64,000 bases of DNA from Pseudomonas cannabina (GTDB taxonomy: Bacteria > Pseudomonadota > Gammaproteobacteria > Pseudomonadales > Pseudomonadaceae). The stretch covers positions 1,364,001 to 1,428,000 of the forward strand of contig NZ_FNKU01000001.1 in assembly GCF_900100365.1 (NCBI RefSeq). Direction: 5' to 3'. Numbering within the stretch: the stretch's first letter is position 1; each line of letters starts with the position of its first letter. The notes below the pieces were generated by a model. That model saw only the letters and a program-made list of their open reading frames with translations. It was not told where the DNA came from and did no database searches. Position numbers and translations under genes: made by a program. Of the stretch, positions 45,838-52,974 are shown in pieces.

Positions 45838-46992
45838 TCAGTAACGGTGTTCGGTGTGAGTCTCGATATAGCTGAAGTTGATGTCTTCGCCGAGTCCCGG
45901 TTGCTCGGAAAGGTGCACGAAGCCGTCGCTGTCCATCGGATCGACCAGCATATTGAGGTAGGCGGGTACATCATCGTATTCGAGAAACGGGTGCAGCAGG
46001 CCGCGCTCGTACCAGCGGCAATTGCTGATAGCGCCGACCACCGCCAGATTGGCCGCGCCGTTGCCGTGGACCTCGCAATCCATGCCGAACGACTCGGCCA
46101 GATGCGCAACTTTCAGGCATGGTCCGATGCCACCGACGCCGGCGACGCCGGCACGCAAAATGTCGCAGGACTTGTTGGCCACCCAACTGGCGCGACTGTG
46201 GTACTTGCCCGCGATGCTCTCCGGGCCGAGCACCGGAATGTCCAGATTAGCCGCCAGCCAGGCGTAGGACTCGGCGGAGTCTTCCATCATCGGCTCTTCG
46301 AACCAGGCGAAGTCGAGCTTTTGCAGTTCGCGGCCGATGTACAGCGCATCGGTGCGACTGTACCAGTGGTAGCCGTCGAGCATCAGCGCGATGTCCGGGC
46401 CGACTGCTTCACGGACGGCGGCGCAGGCCTGAACATCCATGCGTGGGTTGGGTGCGAAGGAAATCGGTGGCATCCAGGTGTGCAGCTTGATGCCCTTGTA
46501 GCCGCGCTGCACCAACTTCTCGGCAAACTGCCCGTACTCGTCCGGGGTGGACAGCCCGCCGGCCAGGTCGTCGCCGCACATGGTCGAGCCGTAGGCCAGT
46601 ACCTTGTCGCGGAAACCCCCCAACAACTGGTGAACCGGCAGCTTGAGCGCGCGCCCGGCCAGATCCCACAACGCCTGCTCCACCAGCGCCAGCGCACGGT
46701 CAGTGAACTGACTGGCGCTGCCACGCTGCCAGTGAGCCAGTTCCTGCCAGATCTTCTCGCGGTTCATCGGGTTCTGCCCGATCAGCACTTTCTTGACGAA
46801 CGACTCGATGATGTGCGGACGAATCAGCTCGGGCGGACCAAAGGAAAACCCTTCGCTGCCGTCGTCACAAACGATACGCAGCATGCCCATCCTGACCGGT
46901 TTTTCCTCGCCGGGATGCGCATGCCCGGCGCTGTCCACAGCGCGGCGCGAAGGAAAAGAAAAAACGTCAACACAGACCGAGATGATTTTCAT
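45838..46992 (-). CDS. enolase-superfamily acid-sugar dehydratase (mandelate racemase-like), substrate unknown
   Basis: The 384-residue mandelate racemase/muconate lactonizing-type enzyme has catalytic and metal residues in place: K169-x-H171 (GIKLHTW), metal ligands D206 (MLDGYHWY), E232 (FEEP) and E258 (GPESIAG), and general base H309 (VHGNG). The K-x-H pattern with a barrel-7 His is seen in acid-sugar dehydratases such as D-tartrate dehydratase, and differs from the K-x-K of gudD here. It is first gene of the operon. ATG 46992 has AAGG 5 bp upstream and is preferred over 47004. Confidence 0.87.
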   Translation of the reverse strand: MKIISVCVDVFSFPSRRAVDSAGHAHPGEEKPVRMGMLRIVCDDGSEGFSFGPPELIRPHIIESFVKKVLIGQNPMNREKIWQELAHWQRGSASQFTDRALALVEQALWDLAGRALKLPVHQLLGGFRDKVLAYGSTMCGDDLAGGLSTPDEYGQFAEKLVQRGYKGIKLHTWMPPISFAPNPRMDVQACAAVREAVGPDIALMLDGYHWYSRTDALYIGRELQKLDFAWFEEPMMEDSAESYAWLAANLDIPVLGPESIAGKYHSRASWVANKSCDILRAGVAGVGGIGPCLKVAHLAESFGMDCEVHGNGAANLAVVGAISNCRWYERGLLHPFLEYDDVPAYLNMLVDPMDSDGFVHLSEQPGLGEDINFSYIETHTEHRY

Positions 46993-47035
46993 GGTGACCT
47001 TCATGGATATTATTGTTATCAGGTTTTATTAGTAT

Positions 47036-47102
47036 GTCGTCATACAACATTGTGACGATTATTTGCAGCGTTGTAGGACGAAGTCAATGGTCGTATGACG
47101 AC
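47036..47102. promoter_or_regulatory. array of three GntR/FCD-type operators upstream of the enolase operon
   Basis: Three sites fit TnGTnnnACnA: GTTGTATGACGAC on the minus strand (47036-47048), TTGTAGGACGA (47071-47081) and GTCGTATGACGAC (47090-47102). The outer two share GTATGACGAC in opposite orientation. They lie 45-110 bp before the enolase-family start codon, where repression of its promoter would occur. Confidence 0.6.
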
Positions 47103-47281
47103 TATTTTCAGTATTCATAGGGGTTATAGGCAGACATGCTTGATTTAGAGCTGTTTATAAATGGACACGTCTTACAATGATCGAGCTTAAGTCGTTATAC
47201 CTTTTGTGATTTCGACGATTCAGGTGCCAATGCGTTGGCATGCAGACCGCAAGTCTGCGCTACGCCGGCCTACTTAAGCTC

Positions 47282-47495
47282 GGACGCAGAGCGTCCAGAA
47301 CGGCATGCAACGCGGAGCGTCGCACGATAGTCAAAGCGCTTTTATATCGAGATGGCACTGACGACGAAGGAACCCGACGAAGTCGGGCCGGAAACGGAGC
47401 CAAGGGGTTTGGTTACTTTGGCCCCATCAAAGTAACTCGCCGAGGGGCGAAAAGGTGCCTTGAGCCGACCCCCTATTTTTCTGACATCGCGGGCC
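47282..47495. repeat. composite palindromic repeat, copy C
   Basis: A REP unit (47282-47330) is followed after the usual spacer by GGCACTGACGACG that joins directly to the conserved tail GAAGGAACCCGACGAAGTCG; the cruciform is missing completely. The tail (TTTGGTTACTTTGG..., CTCGCCGAGGGGCGAAAAGG, CTTGAGCCG) ends near 47495. Downstream, CATAAGCC and GGCTTATG (47568-47596) form a separate inverted repeat. No gene is supported in 47103-47749. Confidence 0.8.
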
Positions 47496-47749
47496 GTGTG
47501 ACGCGGAGCATCGGCAGTACTCTCTGGAAAACGCTTAAATTATCTTCATGTTCAAGCCAATAATTCACATAAGCCATTGTTTTAATTAGGCTTATGGAAA
47601 GCCACTGCGCCTTGCCTGCAACACTTTTTTCACATCTTCTTCACCGCGTCAGCACCATGCTGAACCTATGTTGAGCGCATGGGGGCGGTAACGACTTCGG
47701 GCATCTTCCAGGTCAGCGCCACAGACAGGCTCAGCGTAGGAGTGGTCAC

Positions 47750-48448
47750 TTGGCTGACACGCTAATCAACAACAAGAATCTGCTTGCCGAATCCGGTATT
47801 CACCGGCGCTTCAAGCTTCATCAGAACATCGTATCGATCTCCGTCGCCGTGACATTAATGGCAATTTGCGCATGGTTTTTCACCGCATTCTCAAGCGTAC
47901 ACGTAGTGAACCTCGGCGCCGGAAACAACCTGAAAGTATCGGGCCTGCGCGATCAATGGCTGCGCGGTGACGTGGTGGTGATGATTCGACACGCCGAACG
48001 CTGCGACCGCTCAACCAACCCGTGCATGGCCAGCGCCGAGGGCATCACCTCCAAAGGCCGGGACGCGGCGCTGGCGGTGGGCGCGGGGCTGCAGAAGATG
48101 GGCTTGAGCCACGCCCGGATGCTCGCCAGTCCCAAGGTCCGCACACAACAGACCGCAGAACTCGTGGCCGGGCATGCAGTACCTACCCAAGCGTGGGTCA
48201 ACGATTGCGACAGCGGCTTCATGACCGCGGTACAGGCTCACAAGGTCGGCGGTGAAAATCTCATACTGATCACCCACAGCGGTTGCATCGACCAGTTCGA
48301 GCGCAAGGTCGGTGTGCCAGGCGGCGAGCGCTCCAGCGAATACGCCGAAGCCTTTTTCGTGCAGGTGGATGGCAGCCACCGGCCGAAGGTACTCGGCTCC
48401 CTGAACGTTGAACAATGGGCAAACCTCAACAGCGAGCAATTCAATTGA
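47750..48448 (+). CDS. membrane-anchored histidine phosphatase family protein (Ais/PmrG-like)
   Basis: The 232-residue protein has one N-terminal membrane anchor (about 28-47) and a histidine-phosphatase domain. The catalytic motif is VVMIRHAERCDRS (RHxE form, about 75-87), then LASPKVRTQQTAELV and the second His in LILITHSGCID. Related Ais proteins dephosphorylate LPS core heptose. The start is TTG 47750 with AGGAG 7 bp upstream. Its stop overlaps the next start (TGATG). The PAP2 neighbour and a response regulator suggest an envelope-modification operon. Confidence 0.82.
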   Translation: MADTLINNKNLLAESGIHRRFKLHQNIVSISVAVTLMAICAWFFTAFSSVHVVNLGAGNNLKVSGLRDQWLRGDVVVMIRHAERCDRSTNPCMASAEGITSKGRDAALAVGAGLQKMGLSHARMLASPKVRTQQTAELVAGHAVPTQAWVNDCDSGFMTAVQAHKVGGENLILITHSGCIDQFERKVGVPGGERSSEYAEAFFVQVDGSHRPKVLGSLNVEQWANLNSEQFN

Positions 48449-49314
48449 TGACATCCAACCACGCCAGATCGCGGTTCTACGGCATCAATCTGGGTCTACC
48501 TGTGTTTTTTGCGTTACTGGTATTTGTGGCATTCGATTTGACCGATCTCGACCGGCAATTGAGCGACCTGCTATTTGACTCGGCAGCCGGGGTGTTCCCG
48601 ATCGGGCACATTCGGCTGTTCGAAACCATCACCCACAAATGGGCGCGGATCATCCCCGATCTGACCGGTGAGCTGGCAATCATCGGCGCGATTGCTTCGT
48701 TTGTCTGGCCACTTTTAGAGCGGCGTCGTGATTCGGGCCTTACCCGGCTGGTCATACGCGCCCGGCTTGAAACCCCATTGCGGTTTGCGCGCAGGCATCG
48801 TATGGACTTCTTTTTCGTGACCGTCGCCTTTGCCGTGAGCACCGGCATGATTCATTACCTGAAAAGCCACACCAGCGTGTACTGCCCGGTCGAAACCACG
48901 TTGTACGGCGGTCCTCAGGCGCACATTGAATGGTTCAGGAACTTCAACCTGTTGCATGAAGCCGGTGCCGGAAGATGCTGGCCGGGCGGCCATGCGTCAG
49001 GCGCCTTCAGCCTGCTGGCCCTGTATTTCGTCGCCCGGCGCTACTGCTGGAAGCATTCGAAGGTGCTGTTGGCGGGAATAATGTTGCTGGGCATGATCTA
49101 TGGCACGACGCGGGTGCTGCAAGGCTGGCATTTTATGTCGCACACGTTCTGGGCCGGCATTGTGGTGTGGCTGAGTACGCTGCTGGTTGCTCTGTGCTTC
49201 TATGGCCGGTCGAGGTTGCAACGGCCGATACAGGCGGCACGCCCGGCCTCGACGTCCAGGCAGCCTGAAAGACGAGTGGACCGGGCTGCCGATTCAGCGA
49301 CTACAGTTTCTTGA
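48448..49314 (+). CDS. PAP2-superfamily membrane phosphatase
   Basis: The 288-residue, about six-helix protein has the three PAP2 motif regions: KSHTSVYCPVE (motif 1 region), CWPGGHASGAFSLLALYF (motif 2, PGGH where PSGH is usual) and TTRVLQGWHFMSHTFWAGIVVW (motif 3, His kept, Asp replaced). The family removes phosphate from lipid pyrophosphates or lipid A. The protein is translationally coupled to the histidine phosphatase. The substrate is not known. Confidence 0.82.
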   Translation: MTSNHARSRFYGINLGLPVFFALLVFVAFDLTDLDRQLSDLLFDSAAGVFPIGHIRLFETITHKWARIIPDLTGELAIIGAIASFVWPLLERRRDSGLTRLVIRARLETPLRFARRHRMDFFFVTVAFAVSTGMIHYLKSHTSVYCPVETTLYGGPQAHIEWFRNFNLLHEAGAGRCWPGGHASGAFSLLALYFVARRYCWKHSKVLLAGIMLLGMIYGTTRVLQGWHFMSHTFWAGIVVWLSTLLVALCFYGRSRLQRPIQAARPASTSRQPERRVDRAADSATTVS

Positions 49315-49346
49315 TCGGCCGGTTGGAACAACAAGAAGGCGCAGCA

Positions 49347-50021
49347 ATGAACATTCTGGTGATTGAAGACCACCGTGATATCCACGACAACCTGCTGGAA
49401 TTTTTCGAACTCAGGGGGCATGCCGTGGAGGGCGCGCTGGATGGCCTGAGCGGCCTGCACCTGGCGGCGTCAAAACGCTTCGACGCGATCATTCTCGACA
49501 TCATGCTGCCAGGCATCGACGGCAACCAGATCTGCCGAAGCCTGCGTCAGTATTAGAAGTCGGAAGTGGCCATTGTGATGCTCAGCGCGCGCGATGAACT
49601 GGATGATCGTCTGATCGGCTTCAAAGTGGGCGCCGATGACTACATCACCAAGCCTTTCGCGATGTCCGAAGTGCTGGCCCGGGTCGAAGCAGTGGTGAGC
49701 CGGCGTCAGCCGAGGAATAACCGGGTCATGGTGGTCGCCGACCTGCAGTTCGACCTCGATACCCTTGAAATAACCCGCAACGGCAGGCCATTGAAGCTCA
49801 ACCCGACCAACATGAAACTGCTCGAATTATTGATGCGCAAAAGCCCGCATATCGTGAAGCGCAGCGAGCTGGAAGAAGTGCTCTGGGGGCGTGATGCGCC
49901 GAACAGCAGCAGCCTGCGCAGCAACATTCACATGCTCAGGCGCGCGCTCGACGGCGAGCATGAAACACCGCTGTTGCACACCGCTCACGGGCTTGGCTAC
50001 AAATTGTGCGTGCAGCGCTGA
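49347..50021 (+). pseudogene. OmpR-family response regulator interrupted by an in-frame TAG
   Basis: Codons 1-69 encode a receiver half (MNILVIEDHRDIHDNLLEFF, phospho-acceptor Asp51 in IILDIMLPG). TAG follows at 49554-49556. The same frame then continues KSEVAIVMLSARDELDDRLIGFKVGADDYITKPF (conserved Ser and Lys) into a full winged-helix Trans_reg_C domain ending LLHTAHGLGYKLCVQR. The total is 224 residues, the normal OmpR/PhoB size, so one nonsense mutation breaks a complete gene. The second part has a possible GTG start at 49566, but it would lack Asp51. No sensor kinase is adjacent. Confidence 0.85.
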
Positions 50022-50028
50022 CACTGAC

Positions 50029-51075
50029 TCAATCGAAATTGAACAAGCGCTGGATCAGCGCCGGTGTGCTGCCGGTCCAGCGCTTGAACGAACGGCGGAA
50101 GTTGGCCGGGTCACTGAACTTCAGGTAATCGGCCACGGCCTCGTTACTCATCCCTTTGATCTGGTACAGGTACAGCGCCACGTGCTTGCGCGCCAGGTCG
50201 TGCTGTGCCTGAAAACGGGTGCCGTGCTTCTGTAACTTGCGCTTCAGCGTGGCCGGGCTCATGGCGAAGGCCTGTGCGACCTGATCGAGGCCGATGGCGT
50301 CACGCACGTGAAGGCGCAGACAGTCGTGCAAACGGTCCAGCAGGCTGGCGTGCATGCCCAATGCAGCCAGTTGCTCTGCCGCTTCCTGCCGGGCAACCTG
50401 CGCGGCGATCGGCGATGCGCCCGGCCACGGATGGGTAAGGTAATGCCTGGGCAGGCGCATCATGTCCAGCGGGCGGCCGAATGCCGTGTATTCACCCAGG
50501 TGCACCCAGTATTGCTCGACGTAACGCGGCTCCTCGTGACAGAAGCTGCACTCCCATGGCAGGCGTTCGCCGCCCAGCTGCTGACTCATCGCAACCAGCG
50601 CGGTCATGCTGGCTTCGAGCAGGAAGCGGTGTTGTTCGCCCGCGCCGCAGTTGTCCAGCCAGTAAAGGTAAGCGTAGTGCTCGTCCAGCTCCAGGCGCGG
50701 TGTGAGCAACGGGCTGAGCAAGGCGTGCTGACGGATCAGAATCTCCAGCGCCTGATGCAGATTCTGCGCATGACGCAACGCATGGCTGGCTGCGCCGTAG
50801 TGGCCGGGAAACAGCCGCTGGCCGAACAGGAAACTGGTGTCATCGGCTTCCAGCTGGCGTTGCGCGTTGGCGATCAGGGCAAAGCATTGTTGCGGGCTGA
50901 GTCGCGTCTTGCCGGCCACGATGTCTTCGTAGAACAGGCTGGTGCCTTTCAGCAGGCGATGGCTGTCGATGCCGCGTGACAGCGCCAGATCAATCAGCGT
51001 GGCAGGCTGGTAATGGCCGGGAATGAAGCGGCTGTCGTTCTCGTACCAGTCGTTCTTGATGGTCACGGCAGGCAC
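50029..51075 (-). CDS. AraC-family regulator with arabinose-binding-like N-domain
   Basis: The 348-residue protein has an N-terminal AraC_binding_2-type domain (ATLIDLALSRGIDSHRLLKGTSLFYED, RLFPGHYGAASHALRHAQNLHQALEIL), typical of OruR/ArgR-like and lipase regulators. The C-terminal double helix-turn-helix reads DQVAQAFAMSPATLKRKLQKHGTRFQAQHDLARKHVALYL... EAVADYLKFSDPANFRRSFKRWTGSTP. The GTG start directly follows the stop of the GGDEF gene, so the two are co-transcribed. Confidence 0.88.
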   Translation of the reverse strand: MPAVTIKNDWYENDSRFIPGHYQPATLIDLALSRGIDSHRLLKGTSLFYEDIVAGKTRLSPQQCFALIANAQRQLEADDTSFLFGQRLFPGHYGAASHALRHAQNLHQALEILIRQHALLSPLLTPRLELDEHYAYLYWLDNCGAGEQHRFLLEASMTALVAMSQQLGGERLPWECSFCHEEPRYVEQYWVHLGEYTAFGRPLDMMRLPRHYLTHPWPGASPIAAQVARQEAAEQLAALGMHASLLDRLHDCLRLHVRDAIGLDQVAQAFAMSPATLKRKLQKHGTRFQAQHDLARKHVALYLYQIKGMSNEAVADYLKFSDPANFRRSFKRWTGSTPALIQRLFNFD

Positions 51076-51990
51076 TCAGGCAGTGCGCGTCAGCGGGCGC
51101 CGGGTGCGGGCCAGCGACAGGTTCAGGCGACGCAGGAGGTTGTCCGGCGTTTCGTTGAGCGCCATCACCACCGCCACGCTGGCTGACAGATGAATACGTT
51201 CACCTTGCTGCCGGGTCTTGTGCGCGAGGCTGGCGACGGCCTGCTGCAGTTCCAGGGCCAGCAACCTGGCCTGGCTCTCACCGGTGTTGGGCAGCAGCAC
51301 CACAAACCGGTCACCGGCCAGACGGCAAAGCAGGTCTTGACGGCGCAGGTTGAGCACCAGCAGATGGCTGATGGCGGACAGCACTTCATCACCTTCGCTG
51401 TGGCCGTAGGCGTGGTTGATTGCCCTGAATTCGTCGATATCCAGCGCCAGCAGCGACAACGGTTGCTGCTCGCAGACGCTTTGCTCCATGCCTGTCACCA
51501 GTTGGCGTTTCAGGTAATCGGCGCTGCCCAGAGGGGTCAGCTTGTCGTACAGTCGGTGCTCACGAAAGCCGCGCTCGCGTTTTTCCATCTGCGCGCTGAT
51601 CGCCAGTTGTTCGCGGTGCCAGTGGTAGATCCCGATGGTCAACAGGATCAGCCCGACCGGCATCGGTCCGGACTCAAGCCAGTGATCCCATTCGATCTCG
51701 GCCGGCAGGCGAATGAATTCGTCCAGCGCGTCGATCCACCACGAGAAAAACACACAACTCAGGCCCACCGACAGGTAATTGGTCACCCGACCGGCAGGAC
51801 GGCTCTTGAACACAAGAAACAGCCAGACCAGCGACAGCAGGGCAGAACCGCCTTCGCCAACGATATCCAGCCATTTCCATTCGCTGACATATTTGATATC
51901 GCCAAACGCCAGGAACGCCAGCAGCCCCAGGTTGGAAGCGATCAGCAACACAGCGAGTTTCCAGCGATGAGGTTGAATGATCCTGAACAT
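51076..51990 (-). CDS. membrane GGDEF-domain protein with degenerate active site
   Basis: The 304-residue protein has about four membrane helices (12-30, 48-62, 72-90, 110-125) and a GGDEF domain from about residue 145. The first metal Asp region LDIDEFRAINHAYGH (183-197) is intact, but the signature loop reads RLAGDRF (223-229) where active enzymes have RxGGDEF. The key Glu is Arg228 and the first Gly is Ala225. Diguanylate cyclase activity is therefore unlikely. ATG 51990 has AGGAG 10 bp upstream. Confidence 0.84.
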   Translation of the reverse strand: MFRIIQPHRWKLAVLLIASNLGLLAFLAFGDIKYVSEWKWLDIVGEGGSALLSLVWLFLVFKSRPAGRVTNYLSVGLSCVFFSWWIDALDEFIRLPAEIEWDHWLESGPMPVGLILLTIGIYHWHREQLAISAQMEKRERGFREHRLYDKLTPLGSADYLKRQLVTGMEQSVCEQQPLSLLALDIDEFRAINHAYGHSEGDEVLSAISHLLVLNLRRQDLLCRLAGDRFVVLLPNTGESQARLLALELQQAVASLAHKTRQQGERIHLSASVAVVMALNETPDNLLRRLNLSLARTRRPLTRTA

Positions 51991-52258
51991 GGAAATACGG
52001 CTCCTGATGTGCTGATTGTCGGCCAGCAGAACAGATGCACATGACACTTGGGTGACGGGTCACCCAAATGACGGGAGGTCGAATCAGCTCACGTGTGTTG
52101 CAGGTTTTTTATGCGGGCCTTACCCATCGTTGTATTCCACTACAACTCTGGCTCGCGCTAATGCCGCGAAGAGTTTTGCGTCACGTAGCAGCTGCTGCAC
52201 GACGTCATGCCTTGCGCCCAATCACTGCACATAAAAGAAAGCGCTTTTTTATCGCGCT

Positions 52259-52547
52259 GGCACTGACGACGCAAATTGCGACGTAAGTGACGGCTGAGTC
52301 CTCGCGCTGATCCGGGGGATGCGAGGCAGGACGCCGAGCAAGCCGCACCGGGTCATGGATGGCCCGTTGCGGCGGCCCCCGGATCAGTGTCAGGACGAAG
52401 GAACCCGACGAAGTCGGGCCGGAAACGGAGCCAGGATTTTGGTTACTTTGATCCTTCAAAGTCACTCGCCGAGGGGCGAAAAGGTGCCTTGAGCCTTAAA
52501 CAAATACCCCTGACATCGCAGAACCGCTGTGTGACGCGGAGCGTCAC
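52259..52547. repeat. composite palindromic repeat, copy D
   Basis: A near-complete module: GGCACTGACGACGCA, the cruciform with the left arm partly diverged (CTCGCGCTGATCCGGGGG against CCCCCGGATCAGTGTCAG), the conserved tail to about 52498, and a terminal GTGACGCGGAGCGTCAC hairpin (52531-52547). It lacks an upstream REP unit. No gene is supported in 51991-52974. Confidence 0.8.
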
Positions 52548-52626
52548 GAACTGCATCCCCACGCTGAGCGTGAGGAACGAGGATCAGCAGTCAGCCAGAT
52601 GCGCGTTCCTCAGTCCGACCTTCGCT

Positions 52627-52803
52627 CTAGGCTCTGTACGAAAAGTGGCTGCGCTCGGTGATGCTGCGTTAAAAACAGGCTCGTGCGCGAGTCCGATCGG
52701 AATGCTCATTTACAACCCGTAGAGCCGAACGCGACCCCGGCCGTTCCTTGCCTGTTTTTGCCTTGCCTGACCTTCGCTCGCCGACTTTTCGTACAGAGCC
52801 TAG
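52627..52803. mobile_element. 177-bp MITE with IS5-type termini
   Basis: The ends CTAGGCTCTGTACGAAAAGT and its exact reverse complement bound 177 bp with no coding capacity. CTAG at both edges fits the YTAR target duplication of IS5-group elements. A second internal inverted repeat, AAAAACAGGC (52671-52680) with GCCTGTTTTT (52750-52759), makes the whole unit fold on itself. No transposase is encoded here, so it would need one supplied in trans. Confidence 0.8.
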
Positions 52804-52974
52804 CCATGCCTGAAAGTCAAATCAGCTCATTTGCCTGTCTATCGCCCATCCCGCCCCCTGTTTTCAGAACCCGGCCCCAAGGCCTGTCACAGAACCGTCA
52901 TTGCACAACTCTAGCTTGCGCCTCCAGTTGCCGGGCCATTTGCCTGGCTGGTCGGGATTCTGGGGAGGACTCGT

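Noticed and set aside
47534..47549. CTTAAATTATCTTCAT as a PmrA-type box before the phosphatase operon
   Set aside because: The two hexamers are 10 bp apart and not 11, the second is mismatched, and the site is about 200 bp upstream of the start codon.
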